A DNA stretch of 26,779 bases, taken from contig DASZYF010000210.1 of NCBI GenBank assembly GCA_035545535.1, positions 1 to 26,779 on the forward strand. Direction: 5' to 3'. The notes below the pieces were generated by a model. It searched no databases, was not told where the DNA came from, and was given only the letters and a program-made list of their open reading frames with translations. The DNA is from DASZYF01 sp035545535. GTDB taxonomy: Bacteria; Actinomycetota; Actinomycetes; Mycobacteriales; CAJCIY01. Below, in pieces: positions 1 through 7,763 of this stretch. Every line of letters begins with the position of its first letter. Position 1 is the stretch's first letter. Position numbers and translations under genes: made by a program.

Positions 1-314
1 CCGTCCCCGGGCTCGGCGCTGCGGCTGCGGTCGTCCCCCGGCTCCGGCGAGCCGACCGCCGAAGGCGCGGACGAGGGGGGCACGGTTGCGGTCGGCGTCG
101 TGAGCACGGTGCCGGGTGACGGGTTGTGGTCGGTGTGGTGGCCGAGCGTGGCTCCGGCGACGCCGACGCCGCCGAGCAGCACGACCGCACCGACGGTGCC
201 CGCGGCGGTCAGGCGCCGCCGCGCGGTGGCCCGCCGGGCGACGATCGCCGCGACCGCGGCGCGTGCGTCCGCACCGGGTTCGGGCGCGTAGGGGTCGTCG
301 AGGTGCTCGAACAT
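1..314 (-). CDS. Single-pass membrane protein, partial (C-terminus beyond window)
   Basis: The frame stays open from an ATG at 314 to the window edge, giving 104 residues with no stop. Residues 1-35 are charged and cytoplasm-like, with an Arg-rich stretch at 27-34. Residues 38-57 form one hydrophobic helix (TVGAVVLLGGVGVAGATLG). The rest is a Pro/Thr/Ser-rich, probably extracytoplasmic segment. Its ATG overlaps the TGA of the upstream sigma factor gene by one base (TGATG), so the two are probably co-translated. The layout, a short N-terminal tail plus one helix next to an ECF sigma gene, resembles an anti-sigma or sensor partner. No zinc-binding HxxxCxxC motif is visible in the part seen, so that role is only a guess from context. 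Confidence 0.7.
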   Translation of the reverse strand, partial: MFEHLDDPYAPEPGADARAAVAAIVARRATARRRLTAAGTVGAVVLLGGVGVAGATLGHHTDHNPSPGTVLTTPTATVPPSSAPSAVGSPEPGDDRSRSAEPGD

Positions 315-808
315 CAGCCCCGCACCTCGCCGACGGCGGCGGGATCGGACAGGACGGTTCGCAGGGCCGCGAGCCCCCGGCTCGCGTGCGTCTTGACGGC
401 GCCGGCGCTGATGCCCAGTGCGGCGGCGGTGTCGGCCTCGGAGAGGTCGGCGAGGTAGCGCAACGCGACGACCTCACGCTGACGCCTCGGCAGCTTGCGC
501 AGGACCCGCTGCAGGTCGACGCGCTCCTCGACGTGCGGGTCGGGCACGGTCGTGGGTGCCGGTGGCGGGGCGAGCCGTCGCCGGCGGGCCCAGCCGCGGG
601 CGACGTCGAGCGCCTGGCGGGCGGCGACGGTGACGACCCAGGGCTGCGGGTCGTCGCGCAACCGGTCCCACCGGTCGCACGCCCGCGCCATCGTCTCCGC
701 CGCCACGTCTTCCGCTTCCGCCCGGACGCCGAGGATGCGGTAGGCCACGCGGTACGCGAGCGCGTACAGCGTGGCGAACGCGTCCTCGTAGGCGTCGCTC
801 GCCGTCAT
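314..808 (-). CDS. ECF-like RNA polymerase sigma factor (SigE-type family)
   Basis: A 164-residue two-domain sigma factor. Region 2 lies at about residues 5-75 and contains FATLYALAYRVAYRILG and AEDVAAETMARACDRW. Region 4 lies at about 105-150 and has the helix-turn-helix LPRRQREVVALRYLADLSE...GISAGAVKTHASRGL. There is no region 1 or 3, as in extracytoplasmic-function sigma factors. The ATG at 808 is preferred because GGAG (820-817) lies 8 bases upstream; a GTG six bases earlier (814) would sit only 2 bases from it. The gene follows glmS after about 100 bases and overlaps the membrane protein gene downstream, a common sigma/partner layout. The target regulon cannot be read from the sequence. 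Confidence 0.88.
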   Translation of the reverse strand: MTASDAYEDAFATLYALAYRVAYRILGVRAEAEDVAAETMARACDRWDRLRDDPQPWVVTVAARQALDVARGWARRRRLAPPPAPTTVPDPHVEERVDLQRVLRKLPRRQREVVALRYLADLSEADTAAALGISAGAVKTHASRGLAALRTVLSDPAAVGEVRG

Positions 809-871
809 GTCCACTGCTCCACGTCCGAAGGCCCCCCGAGGTTGACACGGCCGCAGGGGAGGTCCGGCTCA

Positions 872-885
872 CCGCCGCAGGGCGG
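872..885 (-). terminator. Weak hairpin downstream of glmS
   Basis: An inverted repeat CCGCC/GGCGG with a 4-base loop lies just past the glmS stop, in the gap before the sigma factor gene. It could end the ribosomal/glm transcript, but it has no T-run and only a 5-bp stem, so it is a weak candidate. Confidence 0.2.
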
Positions 886-913
886 AGGGTGCCGCGTGCT
901 CTACGCCAGGGAC

Positions 914-2743
914 CTACTCGACGGTCACAGACTTCGCGAGGTTGCGCGGCTGGTCGACGTCGAGCCCGCGCGCCCGGGCGAACTCGGCGGCGAGCACCTG
1001 CATCGGCACGACCGACAGCAGCGGCGAGAGCAGCGTCTTCGTGTCGGGCACGCGGATGAGGTGGTCGGCGTACGGGGTGACCGACTCGTCACCGTCGGTC
1101 GCGACCACGATGGTGCGGGCGCCGCGGGCGCGCAGCTCCTGCACGTTCGTGACGAGCTTCGGGGTGAGCACGTGACGGGTCGCGAGCACGACGACCGGCG
1201 TGCCGTCCTCGACCAGCGCGATGGGGCCGTGCTTGATCTCCCCCGCCGGGAACCCCTCGGCGCTCACGTACGCGAGCTCCTTGAGCTTGAGCGCGCCCTC
1301 GAGCGCGACGGGGTAGCCCACGTGCCGGCCGACGAACAGCACCCGCTCCTGGTCCGAGATCTCCCGCGCGAGCTCCCGCACGCCGTCCATGCGCGAGAGC
1401 ACCTCGTCGACGAGGTCAGGGACCTCTTGCAGGTCGCGCATGTGCGAACGCACCTCGTCGGCGTCGCGGGTGCCGCGCAGCTGCGCGATGTAGAGACCGA
1501 CGAGGTACATGGCGGTGATCTGCGTGATGACGGCCTTGGTCGACGCGACCGCGACCTCCGGCCCGGCGCGCGTGTAGAGCGCGGCGGCGCTCTCGCGCGC
1601 GATGGTCGAACCGACGGTGTTCGTCACCGCGAGCACCCAGGCGCGCTGCGACCGCGCATGGCGCACGGCCTCGAGCGTGTCCGCGGTCTCACCGCTCTGG
1701 CTCACCGCGACGACGAGCGAGCGCCGGCCGACGACCGGATCGCGGTAGCGGAACTCCGAGGCCATCTCGACCTGCACCGGCAGCCGCGCCCAGCGCTCGA
1801 TCGCGTACTTGCCGACGAGGCCCGAGTGGTAGGCGGAACCGCACGCGACGACGAAGACCTGGTCGAGGCCACGGATGTCTTCGTCCGACATCGCGAGCTC
1901 GTCGAGCTGCAGCAGGCCGTTCGCGCCGATGCGGCCGCCGAGCGTCGCGCGCACCGCCTCGGGCTGCTCGGCGATCTCCTTGTCCATGAAGAACTCGTGG
2001 CCGCCCTTCTCGGCGGCCGCGGTGTCCCAGTCGACGTGGAACGTCTCGGCCTCGACGACGTTGCCCTCGAGGTCGGTGACGCGCGCACCTTCACGGCGCA
2101 GCTCGACGACCTGGTCCTGGTCGACGACCCGGGCGGTGCGCGTGTGCGCGATGAAGGCGGTGACGTCGCTGGCGAGGAAGGTCTCGCCGTCGCCCTCGCC
2201 CACGACGAGGGGCAGGTTGCGGCGGGCGCCGACGACGAGGTCCGGGTGGTCGCGGTGCGCGACGACCAGGACGTAGGAGCCTTCGAGGCCGGCGCAGACG
2301 CTGCGCACCGCGGCCGCGAGGTCACCGTCGTAGCGCTCCTCGATGAGGTGCGCGACCGCTTCGGTGTCGGTCTCGCTCGTCAGCTCGTGACCCCGGGTCT
2401 CGAGTCCCTCGCGCAGCTCGGCGAAGTTCTCGAGCGTGCCGTTGTGCACGACCGCCACGGCGCCCTGGCAGTCGACGTGCGGGTGGGCGTTGCGGTCGGT
2501 CGGCGCGCCGTGCGTGGCCCAACGCGTGTGCCCGATCCCGGCGGTGCCGGTGAAGGGCGGTGCGGCGGCGAGCTCCTTCTCGAGGTTCACGAGCTTGCCC
2601 GCCTTGCGCGCGACCTGGAGACCGCCGTCGGCGAGGACGGCGACGCCGGCCGAGTCGTAGCCGCGGTACTCGAGGCGCCGCAGGCCGTCGACGACGACGT
2701 CGACCGCCGGCTTGGCGCCGACGTAGCCGACGATGCCGCACAC
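914..2743 (-). CDS. glmS: Glutamine--fructose-6-phosphate aminotransferase (isomerizing)
   Basis: A full-length 609-residue GlmS, which makes glucosamine-6-phosphate from fructose-6-phosphate and glutamine, the first step toward UDP-GlcNAc for peptidoglycan. The class II glutaminase domain spans about 1-220 and starts MCGIVGYVG, where Cys2 becomes the N-terminal nucleophile; RRLEYRGYDSAG and GHTRWATHG are present. Two sugar-isomerase (SIS) domains follow: the first near 295-430 with SQSGETADTLEA, the second near 460-609 with KLKELAYVSAEGFPAGEIKHG and the C-terminal DQPRNLAKSVTVE. The GTG start at 2743 has AGGAGGG about 7 bases upstream. It lies 93 bases after glmM, so consecutive pathway enzymes are encoded side by side. 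No glmS ribozyme-sized leader is present. Confidence 0.98.
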   Translation of the reverse strand: MCGIVGYVGAKPAVDVVVDGLRRLEYRGYDSAGVAVLADGGLQVARKAGKLVNLEKELAAAPPFTGTAGIGHTRWATHGAPTDRNAHPHVDCQGAVAVVHNGTLENFAELREGLETRGHELTSETDTEAVAHLIEERYDGDLAAAVRSVCAGLEGSYVLVVAHRDHPDLVVGARRNLPLVVGEGDGETFLASDVTAFIAHTRTARVVDQDQVVELRREGARVTDLEGNVVEAETFHVDWDTAAAEKGGHEFFMDKEIAEQPEAVRATLGGRIGANGLLQLDELAMSDEDIRGLDQVFVVACGSAYHSGLVGKYAIERWARLPVQVEMASEFRYRDPVVGRRSLVVAVSQSGETADTLEAVRHARSQRAWVLAVTNTVGSTIARESAAALYTRAGPEVAVASTKAVITQITAMYLVGLYIAQLRGTRDADEVRSHMRDLQEVPDLVDEVLSRMDGVRELAREISDQERVLFVGRHVGYPVALEGALKLKELAYVSAEGFPAGEIKHGPIALVEDGTPVVVLATRHVLTPKLVTNVQELRARGARTIVVATDGDESVTPYADHLIRVPDTKTLLSPLLSVVPMQVLAAEFARARGLDVDQPRNLAKSVTVE

Positions 2744-2777
2744 GCTGATGCCCTCCTCACGACCGCGTCCACCGGAA

Positions 2778-2783
2778 ACGCTA
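2778..2783 (-). promoter_or_regulatory. Possible glmS -10 element
   Basis: TAGCGT on the minus strand fits TANNNT and lies about 35-40 bases before the glmS start, in the 93-base glmM-glmS gap. No convincing -35 was found at 16-18 bases, so this is a weak candidate for a secondary glmS promoter. Confidence 0.25.
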
Positions 2784-2836
2784 CGTCGCCCGTCCTGACG
2801 CTCCGAAGCGCCGCGCCCGTTCCCGCCCGCTCGGGC

Positions 2837-4153
2837 TCAGGCTCCTTCGACGACCGCCGCGATCGTCGCCGCCACCCGCTCCGCCTCGTCATCCGTGGGC
2901 GCTTCCACCATGACGCGCACGAGCGGCTCGGTGCCGCTCGCCCGCACCAGCACGCGCCCGCGGTCGGCGAGCGCGGCCTCGGCCGCCCGGACGGCGGCCG
3001 CGACCGCGGCGCGCCCGGCGACCTCCTTGGCCGGCGCCGAGCTGCGCACGTTGACGAGCACCTGAGGGAGCCGCTGCACGACGGCGGCGAGCTCGGCCAG
3101 CGGGCGGCCCGAGCCGGCGACCGCGGCGAGCAGGTGCAGCGCCGTGCGGATGCCGTCGCCGGTGGGCGCCTCGTCGAGCACGATGACGTGCCCGCTCTGC
3201 TCTCCGCCGAGGACGAACCCGCCGGCCTGCATGGCTTCGAGCACGTTGCGGTCGCCGACCGGGGTGGCGACGACGGTGATGCCGTGCGCGCGCATCGCGT
3301 GGTGGAAGCCGAGGTTGGCCATGACCGTGCTCACGACGGTGTCGTGCGTGAGCCGGCCCTGCTCGCGCAGCGCGAGCGCGAGGATCGCGAGGATCTGGTC
3401 GCCGTCGACGACGTCGCCGTCCGCGTCGACGGCGAGGCACCGGTCGGCGTCGCCGTCGTGCGCGATGCCGACGTGGGCGGCGTGCGTGCGCACCGCGGCC
3501 CGTAGGGGCTCGAGGTGGGTGGCGCCGCACCCGTCGTTGATCGCGCCGGCGAACGCGTTGATCGCGATGACCTCGGCGCCGGCCTGCTCATAGACCTGCG
3601 GTGCGGTGCCCGACGCCGCACCGTTGGCGCAGTCGACGACGATGCGCAGTCGGTCGAGCCCCTTGGGCGCGACGGTGAGCAGGTCGGCGACGTAGGCCTC
3701 GGCGTCGCTGCCGTCGCAGCCGGCGACGACGCCCACGTCCCCGCCGGTCGGACGGGTCCACGGGGTGCCGATCGCCACCTCGACCGCGGACTCCTCGGCG
3801 TCGGTGAGCTTGCGCCCGCCGCGGCCGAACAGCTTGATCCCGTTGTCCGGCGCGGGGTTGTGCGAGGCGGTGACCATGACGCCCAGGTCGGCGTCGCGGG
3901 CCGCGAACGCGACGAGAGCGGTGGGGACGACGCCGAGCCGGATGACGTCGGCGCCGGCCGACGTCGCGCCGGCCGCGAACGCGTCGCGCAGCATCGGCCC
4001 GCTCGGGCGGGGGTCGGTGCCGATGACCACGCGGGGCCGGGGCCGGCCGGCGCCGAGCACGCGGACCGCGGCCGAGCCCAGCGCGAGCGCGAGCTCCGGG
4101 GTGAGGTCGTCGTTGGCGCGGCCCCGGACGCCGTCGGTGCCGAAGAGGCCCAC
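2837..4153 (-). CDS. glmM: Phosphoglucosamine mutase
   Basis: A 438-residue enzyme converting glucosamine-6-phosphate to glucosamine-1-phosphate for UDP-GlcNAc synthesis. It has the four-domain phosphohexomutase pattern. The N-terminus is GLFGTDGVRGRAN. The active-site loop TASHNP places the phosphoserine at Ser97. The magnesium loop DGDADR is at 233-238, the sugar-binding loop GGEQSGH at 316-322, and the phosphate-binding loop RASGTEP at 404-410. All key residues are intact. The GTG start at 4153 lies only 15 bases after the rpsI stop and no strong Shine-Dalgarno is seen, so coupling to rpsI translation is likely. The rplM-rpsI-glmM-glmS order is usual for Actinobacteria. Confidence 0.97.
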   Translation of the reverse strand: MGLFGTDGVRGRANDDLTPELALALGSAAVRVLGAGRPRPRVVIGTDPRPSGPMLRDAFAAGATSAGADVIRLGVVPTALVAFAARDADLGVMVTASHNPAPDNGIKLFGRGGRKLTDAEESAVEVAIGTPWTRPTGGDVGVVAGCDGSDAEAYVADLLTVAPKGLDRLRIVVDCANGAASGTAPQVYEQAGAEVIAINAFAGAINDGCGATHLEPLRAAVRTHAAHVGIAHDGDADRCLAVDADGDVVDGDQILAILALALREQGRLTHDTVVSTVMANLGFHHAMRAHGITVVATPVGDRNVLEAMQAGGFVLGGEQSGHVIVLDEAPTGDGIRTALHLLAAVAGSGRPLAELAAVVQRLPQVLVNVRSSAPAKEVAGRAAVAAAVRAAEAALADRGRVLVRASGTEPLVRVMVEAPTDDEAERVAATIAAVVEGA

Positions 4154-4168
4154 CGCGGCAGCGGGCGA

Positions 4169-4576
4169 CTAGCGCTTCGAGTACTGGGGCGCCTTGCGGG
4201 CCTTCTTGAGCCCGTACTTCTTGCGCTCCTTGACCCGGGGGTCACGGGTGAGGAAGCCGGCCTTCTTGAGGGTCGGGCGGCTGTCGTCCTCGGCCTCGGT
4301 CAGGACGCGGGCCAGGCCCAGGCGCAGCGCGCCGGCCTGGCCGGAGATCCCGCCGCCGTTCACGGTGGCGATGACGTCGTAGGCCTCGACGCGCTCGAGG
4401 CGGACCAGCGGCTCCTTGATGAGCTGCTGGTGGACCTTGTCCGGGAAGTAGACCTCGAGCGTGCGGCCGTTGACCGTGAACTGCCCGGTGCCGGCGATGA
4501 CGCGCACGCGCGCGATGGCCTCCTTGCGGCGGCCGGTGGCGCGGATCGCGCCGGACGGGTCGGTGATGATCGCCAT
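4169..4576 (-). CDS. rpsI: Small-subunit ribosomal protein S9 (uS9)
   Basis: A 135-residue S9. The core signature ATGRRKEAIARVRVIAGTG and NGGGISGQAGALRLGLARVL are present. The basic C-terminal tail ending KAPQYSKR is the part that reaches the P-site tRNA in the 30S head. The length is normal. It follows rplM by 27 bases, the near-universal L13-S9 pair, and is followed 15 bases later by glmM. The ATG at 4576 is the only start that fits the family N-terminus. Confidence 0.98.
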   Translation of the reverse strand: MAIITDPSGAIRATGRRKEAIARVRVIAGTGQFTVNGRTLEVYFPDKVHQQLIKEPLVRLERVEAYDVIATVNGGGISGQAGALRLGLARVLTEAEDDSRPTLKKAGFLTRDPRVKERKKYGLKKARKAPQYSKR

Positions 4577-4603
4577 GTTCTTCGGATGTCCTTTGCGGCG
4601 CTT

Positions 4604-5047
4604 CTACTGCGCGATCTGGGTGAGCTCGAACGGCACCGGCTTCTGCGCCTGGTGCGGGTGGTCCGGGCCGGCGTAGACCTTCAGCTTCGAGGCCATCTGA
4701 CGACCGAGCGTGTTGTGCGGGAGCATCCCCTTGATCGCCTTCTCGACGATCTTCTCCGGACGGGTGTTGAGCACCTCGTCGTAGGACTGGCGGCGCAGAC
4801 CGCCCGGGAAGCCCGAGTGCGTGTAGACGGTTGACTGCACGCGCTTGTTGCCCGTCATCGCGACCTTGCCGGCGTTGATGACGATGACGAAGTCGCCGGT
4901 GTCGATGTGCGGCGCGTAGTACGGCTTGTGCTTGCCGCGGAGCAGGCGCGCGGCGTGCGTCGCGAGACGGCCCAGGACGACGTCGGAGGCGTCGATGACG
5001 TGCCAGGTCCGCTGGACGTCGGCCGGCTTCGGCGTGAAGGTGCGCAC
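4604..5047 (-). CDS. rplM: Large-subunit ribosomal protein L13 (uL13)
   Basis: A 147-residue L13, an early-assembling 50S protein. Recognised by TWHVIDASDVVLGRLATHAA, GDFVIVINAGKVAMTGNK, the basic PHNTLGRQMASKLKVYAG and the C-terminal QKPVPFELT. The GTG start at 5047 begins MRTFTPKPADVQRTW, which matches actinobacterial L13 proteins; GAGAGAG lies several bases upstream. It is the first gene after a 179-base gap behind the ABC-F gene, so it probably has its own promoter and heads the rplM-rpsI-glmM-glmS unit. Confidence 0.98.
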   Translation of the reverse strand: MRTFTPKPADVQRTWHVIDASDVVLGRLATHAARLLRGKHKPYYAPHIDTGDFVIVINAGKVAMTGNKRVQSTVYTHSGFPGGLRRQSYDEVLNTRPEKIVEKAIKGMLPHNTLGRQMASKLKVYAGPDHPHQAQKPVPFELTQIAQ

Positions 5048-5139
5048 AGGGATGCTCTCTCGTTCGACGATCGGGGTGCTCGGGCGCCGCCCGGATCGGG
5101 CCGGGGCACGTGCGAGCGCGTCGCGCTAGGCGCAACGAT

Positions 5140-5150
5140 CGTCAAGGCTA
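5140..5150 (-). promoter_or_regulatory. Possible rplM promoter elements
   Basis: On the minus strand GGTAGCCTTGACG contains TAGCCT, a TANNNT match to an actinobacterial -10, overlapping TTGACG, a good -35 hexamer. Neither has a convincing partner at the right spacing, so which one is used, if any, is unclear. The site is about 95 bases before rplM, in the only sizeable gap in this part of the cluster. Confidence 0.25.
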
Positions 5151-5186
5151 CCGCACCGCCGGAGCCCCCGGGTCCGGACCGGGCAG

Positions 5187-5208
5187 CCGGCCCCCTGAGG
5201 GTGGCCGG
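5187..5208 (-). terminator. Hairpin after the ABC-F gene
   Basis: CCGGCC and GGCCGG are separated by 10 bases that can pair further (CC with GG), just downstream of the ABC-F stop. A second perfect 10-base palindrome, GGTCCGGACC, is at 5171-5180. They may form a terminator cluster between the alpha-type operon and the rplM operon. There is no T-run, which is common in high-GC Actinobacteria. Confidence 0.35.
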
Positions 5209-5226
5209 GGGTCACGGAACCCCGGG

Positions 5227-6945
5227 TCAGGACCCGGCGCGGGTCCGCTGACGGCGGCGGCTCTGCTCGTTGTCCTGGGCGCGCGATGCGTGGCGGTTGG
5301 TGGTGGGACGGGACTCGTCCCACACCGGCTCGAGCGACTCGGTGACCGTGCCGTCGGAGCGGAAGACGAGGAAGCGGTCGAACTGCCGTGCGAACCACCG
5401 GTCGTGCGTCACCGTGACGACCGTGCCGTCGAAGGACTGGAGGCCTTCCTCGAGCGCGTCGGCCGAGTCGACGTCGAGGTTGTCCGTCGGCTCGTCGAGC
5501 AGCAGCAGCGTCGCACCGCCGAGCTCGAGCAGCAGCACCTGCAACCGTGCCTGCTGACCGCCGGACAGCGTCTCGAAGCGCTGCTCGGCCGACTTCGCGA
5601 GGCCGTAGCGCGCGAGCGCGCCCATGCGGGCCCCGATGTCACCGGCGAGCGTCGTGCCGGCGAGCACCTCCATGAGCGTCTTGCCCACGAGCTCGGGGTG
5701 GTCGTGGGTCTGGGCGAACAGGCCGGGCACGACGCGCGCGCCGAGCTTGAACGAGCCGGTGTGCGCGACCGTGGTGCTGCCGCCGAGCAGCCGCATCAGG
5801 TGGCTCTTGCCGGCGCCGTTGGCGCCGAGGATCGCCAGCCGGTCGCCGTAGAAGATCTCGGTCGAGAACGGCTTCGCGAGACCGGTCAGCTCGAGGTCCT
5901 CACAGGTGATGACGCGGATGCCGGTGCGCCCGCCACCGAGCCGCACGTCGAGCGCCTGCGTCGGCGGCGGCGGGGGCGGCGGTCCCTCTGCTTCGAACCT
6001 CTGCAGCCGCGTCTGCGCCGCCCGGTAGCGGCTGGCGAGGTCCGGGCTGATGGAGGCCTGCTGCCGGAGGCGGAACACCAGCTGGCGCAGCCGCTGGTGC
6101 TCGTCCTCCCACTGGGCGAGCCGGTCGGCCATGCGCTCGTTGCGCGCCTTGCGCGCCGCGGCGTAGGTGGGGAACGCGAGGCCCTTGCCACCCCCGTGCG
6201 TCCACGCGGTGGAGCCGACCGGCGTCGCCTCGACGGTGATGACCGTCGTCGCGGTGCGCGCGAGCAGCTCGCGGTCGTGGCTCACGAACAGCACGGTCTT
6301 GGGCGTTGCGACGATCGCGTCCTCGAGCCACCGCTTGCCGGGGACGTCGAGGTAGTTGTCCGGCTCGTCGAGCAGCAGCAGGTCGTCCCGTCCGCGCAGC
6401 AGCGCCTCCAGCGCGAGCCGCTTCTGCTCGCCGCCGGAGAGCTCGGTGAGCCAGCGGAAGTGGGCCTGCGCGTAGGGCTGGCCGAGCGCGGCCGACGTCA
6501 CCTCGTCCCACAGCACCTCGGCCTCGTAGCCGTGCGCATCGGCGTAGTCGGCCAGCGCGTGCGAGTAGCGCATCTGCGTGGGCTCGTCGTCGGTCTCCAT
6601 CAACGCGAGCTCGCTCGCGTCGAGCTCGCGACCGGCGGCGCGCAGGTGCGGGTCGCTCACGTCGAGCAGCAGGTCACGGACCGTGCGCTGCTCCTGGCCG
6701 GGCACGTGCTTGCCGATGAACTGCGGCATCACGCCCATCGAGCCCATCTTGTTGACGCCGCCGTCGTCGGGCTCGAGCTCACCGGTGATGATGCGCAGCA
6801 ACGTGGTCTTGCCGGCCCCGTTCGCGCCGACGAGCGCGGCCTTCTGGCCTTCGCCGACCTTGAAGCTCACGTCGTCGAGCAGCACCCGGCCGTCGGGCAG
6901 CAGCAGGCTGACGTGCGCCACCTCCAAGCTGCCCATGGGAACCAT
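5227..6945 (-). CDS. ABC-F family ATPase (ribosome-associated type)
   Basis: A 572-residue protein with two ATP-binding cassettes and no membrane segments, the ABC-F plan of soluble ATPases that act at the ribosomal E site. Cassette 1 has Walker A GANGAGKT (40-47), signature LSGGEQ (169-174) and Walker B LLLLDEPDNYLD. Cassette 2 has GANGAGKS (374-381), LSGGQQ (460-465) and LLLLDEPTDNLD. The charged linker at about 262-320 contains RKARNERMADRLAQWEDEHQ and is followed by seven prolines (322-328). It starts 12 bases after truA. ATG at 6945 or an in-frame ATG at 6936 are both possible; neither has a strong Shine-Dalgarno. The subtype (housekeeping EttA/Uup-like or antibiotic resistance) cannot be assigned by eye, though its ribosomal-operon setting favours housekeeping. 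Confidence 0.9.
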   Translation of the reverse strand: MVPMGSLEVAHVSLLLPDGRVLLDDVSFKVGEGQKAALVGANGAGKTTLLRIITGELEPDDGGVNKMGSMGVMPQFIGKHVPGQEQRTVRDLLLDVSDPHLRAAGRELDASELALMETDDEPTQMRYSHALADYADAHGYEAEVLWDEVTSAALGQPYAQAHFRWLTELSGGEQKRLALEALLRGRDDLLLLDEPDNYLDVPGKRWLEDAIVATPKTVLFVSHDRELLARTATTVITVEATPVGSTAWTHGGGKGLAFPTYAAARKARNERMADRLAQWEDEHQRLRQLVFRLRQQASISPDLASRYRAAQTRLQRFEAEGPPPPPPPTQALDVRLGGGRTGIRVITCEDLELTGLAKPFSTEIFYGDRLAILGANGAGKSHLMRLLGGSTTVAHTGSFKLGARVVPGLFAQTHDHPELVGKTLMEVLAGTTLAGDIGARMGALARYGLAKSAEQRFETLSGGQQARLQVLLLELGGATLLLLDEPTDNLDVDSADALEEGLQSFDGTVVTVTHDRWFARQFDRFLVFRSDGTVTESLEPVWDESRPTTNRHASRAQDNEQSRRRQRTRAGS

Positions 6946-6957
6946 TGTCCCGCAGCG

Positions 6958-7737
6958 CTAGCGGCGCACCTGACGGGTTTCTGCCTGGCGGGCGAGGAGG
7001 GCGTCGTCACCGTGGGGGTAGTCGACGGCGACGAGCGTGAGGCCGTGCGGCGGCGCCACCGCGACCTCGCTCGCGCGCTCTCCACGCGTGAGCAGCGACG
7101 CGGGCCACTCGCGGTCACGCTTGCCCTCGCCGACGGCGAGCAGCGCACCCATCAGCGAGCGCACCATCGAGTGGCAGAACGCGTCGGCGCTGACGTGCGC
7201 GATCACGAGCCCACCGCTGCGGCCGACCTCGAGCTTCTTCAACGTGCGCACCGTCGTCGCCCCTTCACGGCGCTTGCAGTAGGCGGCGAAGTCGTGCTCA
7301 CCCAGCAGGAGCTGCGCGGCCTGGTGCATCGCCGCGGCGTCGAGCGGCGCGGGCCACGTGACGGTGTCGACGCGGCGCAGCGGGTCGGCCACCGTGTCGG
7401 TGACGCGGTAGGCGTAGTGGCGCGCGAGCGCGGCGAAGCGCGCGTCGAACGCGGCGCTCACGAACGTGAGGTTGCGGACGCGCACGTCGTCCTCGAGCAC
7501 CCCGTTGATGCGGCGCAGCTCCAGCTTGGTCGCGGTGTCGGGGACGTCGACGTGCGCCACCTGACCGGTGGCGTGCACGCCCGCGTCCGTGCGGCCGGCG
7601 ACCGTCAGCTGGACGGGCTCGCGCACGAGGACGGCGAGGGCGTCCTCGACGACGCCCTGCACCGTGCGCAGGCCGGGCTGGCGGGCCCAGCCGGCGAACC
7701 GGCTGCCGTCGTAGGCGAGGTCGAGCCGAACGCGCAT
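6958..7737 (-). CDS. truA: tRNA pseudouridine(38-40) synthase
   Basis: A 259-residue TruA, which converts uridines 38-40 of the tRNA anticodon stem to pseudouridine. The N-terminus LDLAYDGSRFAGWARQPG and the catalytic motif VAGRTDAGVHA (nucleophilic Asp51) are intact. FDARFAALARHYAYRV, LLGEHDFAAYCKR and the C-terminal FCHSMVRSLMGALLAVGEGK are also family signatures. It lies 26 bases after rplQ and 12 bases before the ABC-F gene, as a tail of the alpha-type operon. rplQ-truA adjacency is usual in Actinobacteria. Confidence 0.97.
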   Translation of the reverse strand: MRVRLDLAYDGSRFAGWARQPGLRTVQGVVEDALAVLVREPVQLTVAGRTDAGVHATGQVAHVDVPDTATKLELRRINGVLEDDVRVRNLTFVSAAFDARFAALARHYAYRVTDTVADPLRRVDTVTWPAPLDAAAMHQAAQLLLGEHDFAAYCKRREGATTVRTLKKLEVGRSGGLVIAHVSADAFCHSMVRSLMGALLAVGEGKRDREWPASLLTRGERASEVAVAPPHGLTLVAVDYPHGDDALLARQAETRQVRR

Positions 7738-7763
7738 GCGCCGGGCCGATGAGCCGGGAGCGA

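Noticed and set aside
2744..2836. glmS ribozyme/riboswitch before glmS
   Set aside because: The gap is only 93 bases and no ribozyme-like core is recognisable; a promoter-like TAGCGT is the only feature seen.
116..3505. A 1129-codon plus-strand open frame
   Set aside because: It lies antisense to the sigma factor, glmS and glmM genes, whose products are unmistakable, and its translation is Arg/Ala/Asp-rich low-complexity sequence typical of shadow frames in GC-rich DNA.
5110..7752. An 880-codon plus-strand open frame
   Set aside because: It is antisense to the ABC-F and truA genes and has the same shadow composition; no family motif is visible.
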